A stretch of 64,000 nucleotides of DNA from Macrotis lagotis. Taxonomy: Eukaryota; Chordata; Mammalia; Peramelemorphia; Peramelidae. This document shows, in pieces, positions 1 to 11,780 of the stretch. Numbering within the stretch: position 1 is the stretch's first letter; every line of letters starts with the position of its first letter. The notes under the pieces were generated by a model, which saw only the letters and a program-made list of their open reading frames with translations, had not been told where the DNA came from and made no database searches. A program made the position numbers and the translations under genes. The stretch spans positions 248,554,962-248,618,961 of the forward strand of contig NC_133661.1 of the NCBI RefSeq assembly GCF_037893015.1. The letters are read 5' to 3'.

Positions 1-133
1 AAGGCAAGGGGTTAAATGACTTACCCACGGTCACAGAGCTAGGCAATTATTAAGTTTCTGAAGCCAGATTTGAACTCTGGTCCTCCTGACTCCACGGCTA
101 GTGCTCTATCCACTGCACCACCTAGTTGCCCTC
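1..133 (-). repeat. WSINE-type SINE, cut by window edge
   Basis: Reverse-orientation SINE body from the GGTTAAATGACTT region to TAGTTGCCCT. The A-tail side lies outside the window. Confidence 0.9.
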
Positions 134-686
134 CTACAACATCTTTCAACAGTTTTTGAGTAGGAACAGCCTTTTCTGTTGGTGAATGGTGGGTTAAATA
201 TCTACATTAGTGTTTGGAAGAGTACAAGTGAAAAGGAATGTGAAAGCAAGAGGATATGAAAAAATTGAACTAGATAATTATAGTTTCCTTAATAGTTTGA
301 TTTTGGTGTCAGTGTCCACCTTTTGGTGAGAAGCCTCTTTTTTTTAATCTAGATTATTCAAAATCTTGAACCTAGAGGGTTTCTTTGTTTTTCCCTTCCT
401 TATCTCCCATATCTAATTAAATCTCTGTGTCTCTAATCCACCAGTATAGGCTTAATATCTTTTTTTTAAAATATAAACTAGATTTTCCTTTATGACCACC
501 TTCCTCATAAAGAACCATCCCCTATAACAAAGAATTTGGGGAGGGGAGAAGGAAAAAAATTAACAAAGCAAATCAATACATTTTTTAAAAATCTGACATT
601 ACATGCAATGTCCCATAACCATAAGTCCCCCTGCCTCTATAGAGAAGTAGGGGAGAGATGTTTCTTTGGAATCAAGTGTATTCTTT

Positions 687-845
687 TTTTTTAGGGTTTT
701 TTTTTTTTGCAAGGCAAATGGGGTTAAGTGGCTTGCCCAAGGCCACACAGCTAGGTAATTATTAAGTGTCTGAGGCCGGATTTGAACCCAGGTACTCCTG
801 ACTCCAGGGCCGGTGCTTTATCCACTGTGCCATCTAGCTGCCCCT
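687..845 (-). repeat. WSINE-type SINE
   Basis: Complete reverse copy with a T-rich tail at left. Perfect 12-bp duplication AGTGTATTCTTT at 675-686 and 846-857. Confidence 0.95.
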
Positions 846-849
846 AGTG

Positions 850-1525
850 TATTCTTTATAATTTTCTACCATTCATCTTCATAAGTAGTTTTTGTTTTTT
901 CTGTTTACATTGATATAATCATTACTTGTTACTTTTCTGGTTATTTACTTTGCATCATTTTTACAAGTTTTTCCATGTTTCTTTATATTCATCTTATCAT
1001 TTCTTACTAGCACAGAAATATTTTCTTAAATTCACGCAAAAACAATTAGTTTCTGGTTATTTTCTATCATAAAAAGTCTAGTGTAAATGAAACCTTTCTT
1101 TTGTCAGTGACTTTTTGGGATATATATCTACCTGTGGAATCTCTCAGTCAAATTTATGAGCATTTTAGCCACTTAGTTGCATAATTCCAAATTGCTTTAC
1201 AGAACTCACAGCTTGACCAAGAATCCATTATTCTGCCTGTCTTCCCAAATATCTCCAACATTGACTATTTTCATATTGTATCATCTTTGACAATTTACTA
1301 GGAGTGAGGTATCTCCTTGGGAGGTTTCTATTTCCATTTCTGTAATTATTAGTGATTTGGGGAAATTTCTTTGATTAAGCATTGTTAATAGTTTGCACTT
1401 GTTCCTTTGAGAACTATCTATTCATATGTTCTAACCATTTCTCTTAGGGATTAGCTTTTGGTCCTCTTTTTCTATTTATCTTGGATATTAAACTGTTATC
1501 AGTTATTTTATTCAGATTTCTTTTA
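850..1525 (-). repeat. L1 ORF2 3' part, antisense, old
   Basis: Reads as the complement of the L1 ORF2 end (phrases like TTTTTGGGATATATATCTA, CCAAATTGCTTTACAGAA, CATTTCTGTAATTATTAGTG). Many differences from a live L1. Confidence 0.65.
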
Positions 1526-1529
1526 TTTG

Positions 1530-2280
1530 TGGACTATTTCAAGTCTCTTAACCAGTCTCCCTACTTCTACTCTCTTCTCTAATCCCTCCTTTATTGTGCA
1601 TGGAATTAGTTCTCCTTATGTACCTAATTGTGACATCTCTCTATTTAAATTCTTAAGATCTGTCATCAACCCTATCTTTTCAATCAATTCACTTTGCTTA
1701 AGCCAAAATGGATATCTCTTCTATATATCCTTTGTTGTCCTGCCTGTGTATCTACCCTCTTATCTCTATCAGCTGAAATCTTGCCTTGCCCAGCTATTTC
1801 TTTCATGATGTTCTTTGATTACCCTCTAATACACCCTAGACTAGGGCTGTCCAAAATGCTATAGACTTGCAACCTGCAGGATGATTTTATTCAGCGGGTC
1901 TGTGGATTTAATGCAGCCAGTCTGTGGATTTACTAAAAGCTTCAGTAAATGAAACTGGGCTACCACAGAGCTCTCACTAAAATGGCAAATCAAAATATAT
2001 TGTCTATTGTTTCAATAAAAACTTTTAAAAGTAAAGTTGGACAGCCCTGTCCTAGATGGTATTAGCCTTCTATTCCCTTCCTACTTATCTATCTCCTACT
2101 ATCATAAACTTTGTATAAAATATGTTGGAGTCTTCCGTACATATATATTCCATACATAGGTTATTCTAACCTATCTTCTAGACTTGTGAACCCTATGAGG
2201 GTAATTTTTTTCCCTCCCATGCTATCTAGTACATGACATGATTATCTCCTAACAGATAATTAATAAATAATTTCTGTGGT
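1530..2280 (+). repeat. L2 3' part interrupted by a hAT element
   Basis: C/T-rich L2 3' region (AGTCTCTTAACCAGTCTCCC ... GACTTGTGAACCCTATGAGG ... TTAATAAATAATT). The hAT copy at 1842-2049 splits it. Confidence 0.6.
1842..2049. mobile_element. Non-autonomous hAT element, 208 bp
   Basis: Ends TAGGGCTGTCCAAAA and TTGGACAGCCCTG form terminal inverted repeats. Flanking 8-mers CCCTAGAC (1834-1841) and TCCTAGAT (2050-2057) match at 6 of 8, fitting the hAT 8-bp target duplication. No transposase. Confidence 0.75.
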
Positions 2281-2584
2281 TGAAGTTCTGTGACAGGTGC
2301 CCTATTTTCCCATTAATGGAAAATGTTATATAGCTCAGCAACTCTCACTTTCAAGAGACCTGACTAATTTTCTACATTTCCCCAAAAAAGAGAAGTCCTT
2401 CACAATCCCCATGTTATACACGTCAAACGTATCTCCTCTGCCCAACCAGAGTAATTTCAAGTCCAGTTCCCTCTCTCCCATGAGTTCCCTTTGGTCATAG
2501 ATCAGACTTTTTGGAGCCTGGTAGAAATACACACTATTAACATTCTTCTTCTAAGCTTCTTTCTTCCATTTCTCTACCACATAG

Positions 2585-2675
2585 TGAATGGCCTCCAAGC
2601 CCGGACCTTTGGCATCTGGACACTGCTCTCATCAGTGATTCGCTGCTTCTGTGCCATTGACATCCACAACAAGAC
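2585..2675 (+). CDS. ERG28: ERG28 coding exon (middle)
   Basis: 91 nt between an AG acceptor (2583-2584) and a GTAAGT donor at 2676. It enters with two bases of a split Val codon and leaves with two bases of a Thr codon. It encodes [16 protein letters not shown]...CAIDIHNK. Confidence 0.96.
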
Positions 2676-5600
2676 GTAAGTAAAGGAAGAGGTAACTTCA
2701 ATGTCCTTCTTTTGAGCTTCAGACACCAGAGAGTCAGGCAACCCCATTCCCAGCCAGTTGCTTAATCCTAATTCTATTCAGTTTATATTGTTAACAGTGT
2801 TCATCACTTCTGCTCCCATAGGGTCTCTAAAGTGGTCCCTAAGGTCTTAAAGATCCTTTTGAGCCAACAGTATAAATCCTATCCCATATATCCTAGATAT
2901 CCTAGATAAGATCCCTTATATATGTATTAACTCTACCCTTAGAAAGCAGAAGAAATCAGGCCTCACAATCTTCTTAAAGCCAAAGAAGCCATACTCAAAA
3001 TTATGCAATGGCTTTCAGGAATAAAACAGGAGGGCTGAACTTTTCTATCTAATACCTCGATGGTATATTAGGAGATTGGTTTATGTTTAGTAATTCTAGG
3101 ACTTAGAATAAATCTAGGACTAACTCCATTTTTACAGAAGAAAACTTCATCCCCTTCATTACATGGTTGAAATCATAGAGTAATTTAATCTTGTACATCA
3201 GCATTTCAAAAACAATATTTCACATAATATGAATGGGTTGAGGGATTGAGGCTTTGAAAGGATTTCAGTGATGGCAGTATATGGGAATTATTTCTCTGCA
3301 TACTGTTTTTCAGTCATTTAGTTGTGTCTTGCTCTATGTGACCCCATGGACTTTTGTTCATGGAGTTTTCTTGGCAAAAATACTAGAGTGGTGAGCCATT
3401 GCCTCTCCAGTATGTTCCCATTTTACAAAGGAGGAACTGAGGCAAATAGGGGAACAGTGACATGTCCAGGATGACTAATCTGAGACCATATTTGAAATCA
3501 ATCTTCCTGAATACGGCCTAATGCTCTATCCACAGCATTACCCAGTTTCCCCAGATATATGCAGAGAGAACAGGTTTTATGTTGTGCGGCATTTCTTTCA
3601 GAATGAAAATACGCTTATGATTCTCTGAAATTTCCCTGATTTCCATTTATCCTAATTCACTGGACTAGTATGTAAGGTTTCCATCAATACATTTCAAATT
3701 TCAAAGTGTCTGATGATCAGATTTTAATTTGGAAAGCACTCCTATTTACCATCATAGTTTTGCCCTGTTTTGAACCACTGGAGGGCGCTCAAAGCTTTCT
3801 TCTCTGCAGCAGTCTTTCCCCCAAACAAAATACCAGACGTTTTTTGGAGAGCCACATGTGTGGATCAGGGTCCTTCAAAAGCCAGGTTTCTTCAAACTCC
3901 AGCTTCTCTCTAATCATTTCAGAATTTCATTCCTGGTCCCTGGGGCTCGCAGCCAGTACACCAAAAGAGAACTGAACTGAGAGAAGTTGGTTCTGAGGGA
4001 TTTGGAACAAGGCTATTCTCACTATGAATTCCATAGCCTCATTGTAATATTTTGAACCTGAAATGGTGCCATTTTATCTCTGTAAACTTAAACGTGACTC
4101 CTGCCAAAGAATCAGCTTTTGCCAAGGCAAGAATGGATGGTTTCCTAAATGTGTGTTTCATCTGTTCGTTGGTTATGCGGTGATCAGATAACTGATATAA
4201 AACTTTGAAGGCAACTTGGTTCAGTGGCTAGAGCCTGGGACTCTACTAATAAATAGTGTTCATTCCAGTCCTAGCTCTCCCACCAACTAGGATGCAAGTT
4301 GTTAAGCTAGTGATTGGCCATGCCTGTCTCAGTTTCTCATCTATAAAAATAATACTTAAACATAGTTATCAGAATGATTTTTGTTAAATTGAAAATAAAA
4401 AAAGAATATTTAAAATGCTATACAGTGGGGCAGCTAGGTGATGGTGGGGTGGATAGAGTACGAGCCCTGGAGTCAGGAGTACCTGAGTTCAAATCCGACC
4501 TCAGACACTTAATAATTACCTAGCTGTATGACCTTGGGCAAGCCACTTAATCCCATTACCTTGCAAAAAAAAATGCTATACCAGGTGAAATATTCCTATT
4601 ATATAAGGCAGATTTTGCTCTTAGAATGAACACACTGAACCTTTAGCTGTTTCTTTTGTTTTACTAACCCTTCTCCCCACAGCAGTTTCTTTGCCATCAC
4701 AAATGATCTAACACCAGGGTCCCTTCTTCTTTTAGCCTTCTTTCATCCCCAAATTATTATCCATCCACTCATTGTTGGAGTATTAGATTTGAAGTCACTT
4801 CAAATACTGATTAGTTGAGTAATCCTGAGAAAGTCACATCCTCTAACCCATTTCTTAATTTACCTCATATGATGTGTTGTGGGGATCACATGAGAAAATG
4901 TACGTAAAGGTTGGATCCCTGAGGGTGGTGATGGCTTGCAAAACTAAAAGTTTCATACAAAAGTCAAGTTATACCTCCCTCTTTACCAGGGCATGTTCTA
5001 GTTAGCTCTCAAGGCCTATCTAAACAAACTTCATCATGTTTTCTCTGAAGTGAACCCTCACAGTGTGTCTGTACCTCTTCTACAAGTCATAGGGTCTTAG
5101 TCATCTATTGCATTGGATCTGTGTCAATTTGCTGATGATACATGGAAAGTTACCCCTTCCTGAATATCCCACGTATCTAGCAAATGAAACCTTCATTGTG
5201 GTTCTTTGATTGTATTATGCCTGAGGGGAGATGGTGCCTCCAAAAAGCTAAGGCAGAATTCAACTTATTTATAAAATACCCCCAAGAACTAGGGGAATAT
5301 GTATTTTCTCTCACCAGAATCTATTCCCATTGAATGTTTTTATATGTTGTGACCATTGGATTCTTTCCTGCTGAGTTATGTATTCTGCACCCCACAGAAC
5401 AGTAACTTCACACTCTTACTATCTGCTCCTCTGCAGCCTCTACCACATTACACTCTGGACCTTCTTCCTTGCTTTGGGGCACTTTCTCACTGAGGTGTTT
5501 GTATTCGAGACAGCTGCTCCAACGGTTGGAGTCCTGGCCCCATTGATGGTGGCAAGTGAGTATAAAGCAGCTGCCTTAGTCCCCTTCACTAAAGAATGGT

Positions 5601-5807
5601 TCATATCACTCTGAGGGAACCTGGGCCTGAATTTGGGAGGGTAGGAACGAAATGACAAAAGGTACAAGAGTTAACATGTTCATACTGAATACTTGATTGA
5701 TTGGTGACCTTTTCCTGTGTGTTTAAGGTTTCTCTGTCTTTGGGATGCTGCTTGGACTGCAGTACCTGGAGGTAGAGCGAGTGTCCCGGCACAAGAAGAG
5801 AAAATGA
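2585..5807 (+). CDS. ERG28: ERG28, partial (last three coding exons)
   Basis: ERG28 is a small ER membrane protein. In yeast it tethers the sterol C-4 demethylation enzymes; the mammalian protein supports cholesterol synthesis. Three exons (2585-2675, 5437-5555, 5728-5807) join in phase with GT/AG borders and encode the last 96 residues of a protein that is about 140 residues in human. The blocks [46 protein letters not shown] and [13 protein letters not shown] agree with human ERG28 as I recall it. Hydrophobic stretches around [11 protein letters not shown] and VFGMLLGL fit its membrane segments, and the basic C terminus (HKKRK) resembles an ER-retention tail. The first coding exon, with about 44 residues, is not seen and must lie left of the window. 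The gene meets FLVCR2 tail to tail, as in human. No break is visible, so the gene looks functional. Confidence 0.96.
3303..3555 (-). repeat. MAR1 SINE
   Basis: Reverse MAR1-type SINE: a BovB-like 3' module (CAGTCATTTAGTTGTGTC ... GACCCCATGGA) then the CORE/tRNA part to CCCAGTTTCCCC. Confidence 0.85.
4207..4400 (+). repeat. MIR/Ther-1 SINE
   Basis: Old copy: GTTCAGTGGCTAGAGCCTGG ... CTCAGTTTCTCATCTATAAA. Confidence 0.7.
4424..4569 (+). repeat. WSINE-type SINE
   Basis: Complete copy with 12-bp duplication AAAATGCTATAC at 4412-4423 and 4570-4581. A short insertion follows the GCTAGGTG head. Confidence 0.95.
4750..4910 (+). repeat. MIR-like SINE, diverged
   Basis: GAGTAATCCTGAGAAAGTCA ... GGGGATCACATGAGAAAATG resembles the MIR core and 3' end. 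Confidence 0.45.
5437..5555 (+). CDS. ERG28: ERG28 coding exon (penultimate)
   Basis: 119 nt after CTGCAG and before GTGAGT. The first base completes the Thr codon. It encodes [20 protein letters not shown] through GVLAPLMVA and ends with the first base of a Ser codon. It covers two hydrophobic segments. Confidence 0.96.
5728..5807 (+). CDS. ERG28: ERG28 last coding exon with stop
   Basis: The acceptor TTTAAG lies at 5722-5727. The exon completes Ser and encodes [18 protein letters not shown] then SRHKKRK, with TGA at 5805-5807. The intron before it is only 172 bp. Confidence 0.95.
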
Positions 5808-6095
5808 AACCCTGTGTACATCTACTGTTTGCCAGCATCACTTACCTATAGCTGAGCCTTTTCTCCCCACCTATCCTGATGTCTTTTCTCTCCTCAGCCT
5901 TCAGCCCCCTTTTCTACCCCCATTGTCTCAGTGTTTTGAATTGCTGCCACAACTAGGTTTCTCTATCCTGAGCTCTACCTTTATTTTTGGTTTCGTCCAT
6001 TAATTTTACTTGTGTGGAGGGAAAATGAGAGCTGGATATTCTTAAGTTGTCATCTTTTTGCAGCATCTCTAATAAAACTTTGGTACTAGGGACCA
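5808..6095 (+). other. ERG28: ERG28 3' UTR
   Basis: Non-repetitive sequence between the stop codon and the region just past the AATAAA signal. The exact cleavage site cannot be read from sequence; about 15-20 nt after the signal is assumed. Confidence 0.75.
6071..6076 (+). promoter_or_regulatory. ERG28: ERG28 poly(A) signal AATAAA
   Basis: A canonical AATAAA hexamer 264 bp after the stop codon, within TCTCTAATAAAACTTTGG. Confidence 0.8.
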
Positions 6096-6694
6096 TATTG
6101 GTTAGAATGGGGTCCTTTCCCACTGGATCCAGGATTCTTCAAAATTCCTAAGACAATGACCCTGTGAATCAGTAAACCCATAGAAAGCTATGTGTTATTT
6201 CTGCCTTTGGAGAGGAAAGATCTATGTCTTATTGTAGAATTTATGAAAATTGATGTCTATGTAGGTCGTTTTGTAATAAATGGTAAACAAACACGTGCTT
6301 CCTTGGGTCTTTTTGCTCTAATTTCACCCAATAGAGCAAGAGTTCCCCTGCCTCACTTGCATCCTAAGGGAAGGAAAGAAAATATAGCCATTTATTCTGC
6401 TTCCTCATCATTAAAATAACCACTCTGCTTATTATTAAAGTAGCCCAAGATCTATATATTCTAAGGAATCCTAGCCTTCATCTGTAATAACAATGAGCTT
6501 TTAATTTCCTGTCTGCCATTCATTTCCCATGCACTCAGGAAACTCCTTCCCCAAGGTTTGACCCTATTTGGTTTTTCTTTATAACCTCAAAAAGAGATGA
6601 ATAATTGAAAAGATGTGTTTAGGCCCTACACAAGTAAAGAGTCAACAGATACTTCAGGGTAAAATCTTGTAAACCAAATAGAGCAAACCCGTAA

Positions 6695-6785
6695 GGTAGC
6701 ATAGATAGTAATAAGAAGGCTAGATGTGAAATCAGGAACACCCAGGTTCAGATCATACCTCTGGTACAACCTGTATTGTCATGTT
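6695..6785 (+). repeat. MIR/MAR SINE head fragment
   Basis: GGTAGCATAGATAGTAATAA ... CAGGAACACCCAGGTTCAGA resembles the tRNA-like head only. Confidence 0.4.
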
Positions 6786-7559
6786 GCTAACCAAGATCAG
6801 TAAAAATGAACATGACCAGGATAACCAATGAGCAGATTAAGGAGGATCACAGGGTAGCCAAGGGGCTAAGTGCATAGGACCTGGAGACAACGGAAGAATG
6901 ACTATTAGACCTGAATGGCAAAAAAGGGCAAAGTAAGGGTAGGAAAAAAAAATCATGAATTGTTCTTTCTAGTATTTGTTTGATCATTCAACAGTATTGG
7001 ATGTGTTCAAGACTATAGTAGCATACAAAAATAAAGATCCAGCACTTGCCTTTGGTCAAGAAGTTTGATATCATACAATTAGATCCTGAGCTCTGTGGCT
7101 TGACTCAAATTGTTGTTGAGTATTCAGAAATTAATGAGCAAAGTCATCAGGCAAGTTTTTTGTGATAGGGTTAAGACAAAAGTTGGAATTGAAATGTAAT
7201 TGTATGGAGAAAGGTCTACATAAAAATCTCTTAGATTTTCATAAAGACATTAATAACACAACTACATTATAATGATGGCTGCAATATAATAACAAATGCT
7301 AAAAGGCAACTGAATTGAAGTTAAAATAAAATATAACACAGTGACTATTCTTAGCCCTAGACCACATTGCAAAACTTTTCTTAGTAGAAAAGGAGAGAGG
7401 GGACTATGGGTAGAGTCAAATTTTGTTTCTCTTTGTTTTAATTGTGAGAAGATATATTAGAATGTGGCAGGTAGAAAAAATAAAAGACATCAAAACTTAT
7501 AAATAGCATATCATGTTTTATGTAGCTTGTCTGCTTGGAGTGTCAGATAGCCTTATAAG

Positions 7560-7690
7560 AATGCTTTAGCTGTTGTCCCCATTATTACTAATTAAAAAAC
7601 CTGACACTTGCCTATGGTCACACAACAGGAAAATTGATAAAAGCAGGATTTAATCCTTTGTCTCCTGATTCTATCCAGTACTCTTTAACT
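7560..7690 (-). repeat. MIR SINE
   Basis: CCTATGGTCACACAACAGG ... CTGATTCTATCCAGTACTC is a reverse MIR. Confidence 0.6.
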
Positions 7691-7796
7691 AGTGAGTTAA
7701 TAAAAGTCATTTCCAGAGAGGTATCATGATGTTTGAGCCCTTGTGTTAAGTGATTGTCACTTCAGATAATTGAGGCCTTGAAACATTTCCTTTCAG

Positions 7797-7991
7797 CAGG
7801 GCTGGGGAACTTTTTTTTTTTGCCAAGAACCATTTGGATATTTATAACATCATTCTCAGGCTATATTTGATCAAGCATTTAATTAATTCACCCTTAAAGA
7901 GCTGCTAGATTTATTGAATTTCAAGTCCTGCCGGCAGTTGCCTTAGCAACACCACACTAATATGACTGGTGGGGGAGGTTTCCTGCCCCTG
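7797..7991. mobile_element. Non-autonomous hAT element
   Basis: Begins CAGGGCTGGGGAACTTTTTT and ends GGTTTCCTGCCCCTG, imperfect inverted ends. It shares its interior (CATTTGGATATTTATA ... CATTTAATTAATTC) with the copy at 47754-47929. Flanking 8-mers match at 5 of 8. Confidence 0.7.
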
Positions 7992-8299
7992 CCTTATAAT
8001 CTTGGCATCCTCCCTAATCCAGGTATCCAGGTGTGGGAATGAGGAAAAGCAGTATTTCAATTCAATATTTCCAAATAAGGATAAGATCAATATTGATTAG
8101 ATGCTTAAACATCCTGTCATCACAGAAATGATGCTTTTTAGAACACTTTGCCAGAAAAAAAAAACATGCAGAGAACTAGCAACAGCAGGATAATCTAAAT
8201 ATTTTCTTTAAGATGACCTGGAATGAAGAGACAGCAAGCAAGATAGAAGAAAACTTCCATGATGTAATATTCAAATAATAGGGGCTTTGAAATGTTTGC

Positions 8300-8437
8300 A
8301 AATATTTCTGTTGGGGGAAGGGGGAGGGAAAGGAGGGAGCGAGAAAAAATGTAAAACTCAAAACCTTAAAAAAATGATTGTTAAAAACTGTCTATGCATG
8401 TAATTGGAAAAATAAATAAATAAATAAAGTTTTAAAA
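8300..8437 (+). repeat. L1 3' end
   Basis: G-rich tract, then AAAATGTAAAACTCAAAACC and a CATGTAATTGGAAAAATAAA tail, the marsupial-type L1 3' UTR end. Confidence 0.7.
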
Positions 8438-9094
8438 TGTTAGCAAATAGCAATGATGGCCTGACCACCTTGGCATTCAGCAATACTGTGCTTAGTGAAA
8501 ATACTCCATACCCTTTTTGAGGCAGAACTCAAAAAAGCAATGGCTTTGCAAACAGCTGCTCCTTGTTATAAATGGATTTTATTCATGAACCAGCATTGTC
8601 TGGAAAATGAAGCACAGCTCTTTCTGTAAATAGGGACAGGAGTCTGTGATGATGCCAATGGTTCCCTGGCTTCTCTAAAATGCAACAAGGTCTTGGGACT
8701 TTATTGGACCCTGTTTTCATTGATATAACTTGTCATAAAGCATTCCTGCCAAGTGGCAAGTTGGGGCTCCTCCAAAGTCAGTGGATTTTTGAAGAGCTTG
8801 AATCACCATACCCTTATCTGCTGACCAGATGCAATTCCCCATGGAGATGAGAAGGGCAACAGAGAATCTAAGTGTTGTTGTATCCTTGGTGCATATCCTG
8901 TCTGTATTAGGACAAATTCTGTTAATCGTTTAGAACTTGCCATTGTGCCCCAATATGAGTGCTGGTGTTAGACCTACCTCTAACAGGGTTCTCTTCTGAA
9001 TAATAGGTATCCTATTCCTGCCTAAATGCAAACAGACTTCCCTCTTTTGAATTATCTCCAGTTTATCCTATTTTTAGCTTAACTATTTACCTGT

Positions 9095-9225
9095 TCTCTA
9101 CCCTATTAGGCTGAGCTCCTGGAAAGCAAGAATTGTCACTTGTTTTTCTTTGTTCCATAACAGCTAGCACAGTGTCTGGTTTAAAGTAGTTGCTTAATAA
9201 ATATTTATTGACTATTTCTCTTGGC
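9095..9225 (+). repeat. L2 3' end
   Basis: GAGCTCCTGGAAAGCAAGAA ... CAGCTAGCACAGTGTCTGG ... CTTAATAAATATTTATTGAC. Confidence 0.75.
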
Positions 9226-9615
9226 CTTTCTACCTTCAAATCTACTCCACCATTTCACCTTGATTATTGTTCTCAGATATAGGTCTTTATCTAGCCTGCC
9301 ATTTCCTCATCAATAAAATGAAGGCATTGGATCTAAAAAGGCCTTCCAATTCTAAGGATTATGATTGTGCTCATTTAATCAATTTTTTAATTTTAATTTT
9401 TAATGAATAGAACCCTTTATCAAATAATATCATCCTCCATATGAGGGACTTTTGAGAGACTTTTGATTTCATTGACAATAATGATGTAACCTACCACTGC
9501 ACATGGAAACTCCTCTATTTTTCATGAGTTGACAGTTTAAAAATCCACCTGGCAAGCAAACTACTGGAGCTGTAACTCTATAAACTTAGTTAAGCTGGAC
9601 TCCAGACAATACATT

Positions 9616-9616
9616 T

Positions 9617-9658
<42 letters not shown>
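9616..9658. repeat. (TA)n microsatellite
   Basis: Nearly uninterrupted TA run. Confidence 0.95.
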
Positions 9659-9659
<1 letters not shown>

Positions 9660-9892
9660 CAATATCAAAGGAGGCTATGACAAATTGGAAAGACCTACTA
9701 GGTTTTACAGTGCATTAACAAAACAGTGAAAAAAACAGGCTTCACCCATTCATCATGAAGAGTTCTGAGTAAAACATTCCTCCCCATAGTCAAGGCAGTT
9801 TACTTGGGAAATCATATTTTCTTATAATATTTTATCACAATTGTTAAATACATATTATTTCATCATAAATTATGGCAGTATTCAATAAACAT

Positions 9893-9898
9893 TTTATT
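9893..9898 (-). promoter_or_regulatory. FLVCR2: Candidate FLVCR2 poly(A) signal
   Basis: TTTATT on the plus strand reads AATAAA on the minus strand. It is the first canonical hexamer I find downstream of the FLVCR2 stop codon and would give a 3' UTR of about 1.5 kb. The region is AT-rich, so chance occurrence is likely. Confidence 0.3.
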
Positions 9899-9970
9899 AA
9901 ACTGATGGGCATAAGGAATTTTAAGCCCTTCCCCCTCTCCAAAGTTAGGCTTTTTATATCTATCGATCAA

Positions 9971-9986
9971 TGATAGATAGATAGAC

Positions 9987-10038
<52 letters not shown>
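9971..10038. repeat. (GATA)n microsatellite
   Basis: About 17 GATA units with one GACA interruption. It lies in the presumed FLVCR2 3' UTR or just beyond it. Confidence 0.95.
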
Positions 10039-10039
<1 letters not shown>

Positions 10040-11437
10040 TAGCTTTCCCTGATATACTTTAACATTATTTTCCCCTCATGCCTTCATCAACACCTATTCA
10101 CTTCTCAAAAATCCCCCGATTGCATCTTCACAGAGTGTTTCCCTAGGGTATGCCACAGACATACCCAAAAGTTGACTCCTCCAGGTCATTAGTTCAAGGA
10201 TATCCTGCTTTTAGCAGGCTGAGATCAAGGAACTTGGCAATAACAAAGATTTTGCCAAATCCTTCACTTTTCATTATTCTCAGGAGAAGTCCCCATAGCA
10301 CAAGAGGGGAAACTAAGTAGAAGGTTTGATGAGAGTCTGGTATAAGGTAATTCAAAGGGAGAAGCATTATATTGGGAATGTTTGATGGATATTATTGCTA
10401 AAAAAAGGGTAGTGGGGATTGCATGTATAATTTCTTTGCATAGATACTAAAGGTTGGATGCCAGAAAAGAGACTTGCCCAGATCAAAAACCTATTACCCC
10501 TACACCTTTACCCCTGCTTTCTTCTACCTACTCCTCAGAATATGTCTGAATTTCTTAGAATAGTTGAAACCATGGCAATGTGCAGGAAAAAAAAAGGATT
10601 ACTGTTACCACCTTCAGTTAGGGACCCTTTGACTCAGGATTAAGCTACAGGTGAAGACCTATTTCTGCATATACAGCTAGAACTGATCATAAATTATTAC
10701 ACAGACACTTCTGTGTAAAATCTTTTTTTCCTTTAAAAACTCAAAATAGCTGAAGTTTCCAATTTAGCAGTCATACAACTTAGCCCTACCAATAATTTTT
10801 CCTTGAAGGACAAAAGGAAGTATCTGAAATAAGAGTATTTGATCTGATCAACTGAAGAAAGGCAACTTGGAGAGATTCCAACATTAAACAGTTTGAGCCT
10901 AGTCTCAAATATTTTTACCTATTCCATCCAATTACTCTTTTCTTCCAATGTTTGCAAGAGCCAGCTCTGGTCATTCCAGGAATTACTGGGTTTGGTTGTT
11001 TTCATCTAAGTAACAGCTAGTCCTCTCAAAGTGCTTCATCTAAAGTTCAAAAAGTCACAATTGGTAAGTTAGTTTCTGTAGGAACTTCCTTCCCATAGTG
11101 ATTCTATAGGCTTTTTTCCATGGAAGAACAGGGTTAAAAGGGAAGAGGCAGGGATCCAAAGTCAGAACTTGGGCTCCACCTTGCTCTGCTGGCTTTTATC
11201 AGCATAGTCTCCACTAATTCAAGAGATGGCAAGAGTGGGAGAAAGTGTAATTTTGACCAAATCATCTCAACTCCCTAGAAGGGCACACCTAGAAGAAGGA
11301 GATCCTGTTGTCATGGTCATTAGATCCTAGATGGTTCTCTCATATGTCCACAATGAGGAACCTCTTGCTGGCAACCAAAGTGGTGGGGGGTAGGCCTGGT
11401 CATCTCAGCTTCCCACAGGTTCTCACACTTCCTCCTC

Positions 11438-11503
11438 TCAGAGGCAGTCATCAAGTGACTGATTTGGGTCTCTGTCCTGCTGGGGCTGCTCATCTAGGAT
11501 TTT
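11438..11503 (-). CDS. FLVCR2: FLVCR2 exon 10, coding part with stop
   Basis: Acceptor TTTTTACAG followed by a phase-0 frame: [19 protein letters not shown], then C, L and TGA at 11438-11440. The acidic, glutamine-rich tail has the length and character of the human tail but weak identity, so this exon rests mainly on phase, acceptor quality and position. Confidence 0.7.
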   Translation of the reverse strand, partial: KILDEQPQQDRDPNQSLDDCL

Positions 11504-11697
11504 CTGTAAAAACAAAAACAAGCATGTCACGGAAGATGGCCATGCTATCAAGAGCTCATTGGGAAATGCTGTACAGTAGTGAATATATAGTACCCCACCG
11601 TTGCAAGGTGTGACATGGATGATTAATGATCATTGGATGCTGAAAAGAGAAGGAGCAAGAGAACCAGAAGAGCATAATGTCTGTCTGTCTGTCTGTG

Positions 11698-11780
<83 letters not shown>

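Larger units (their letters stand above)
2676..5436 (+). other. ERG28: ERG28 intron (2.8 kb)
   Basis: Holds a MAR1 SINE (3303-3555), a MIR copy (4207-4400), a WSINE-type SINE (4424-4569) and a MIR-like stretch (4750-4910). The remainder is unclassified. Confidence 0.85.
6096..11437. other. Intergenic DNA and probable FLVCR2 3' UTR
   Basis: Convergent-gene interval. It contains a MIR fragment, a hAT copy (7797-7991), an L1 3' end (8300-8437), an L2 3' end (9095-9225) and TA and GATA microsatellites. The right part, from about 9.9 to 11.4 kb, is largely repeat-free and is where the FLVCR2 3' UTR should lie. No open coding exon was recognised. Confidence 0.7.

Noticed and set aside
2297-2532. 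Frames on both strands just before the first visible ERG28 exon
   Set aside because: No match to the missing ERG28 N terminus and no supported splice sites; treated as intron.
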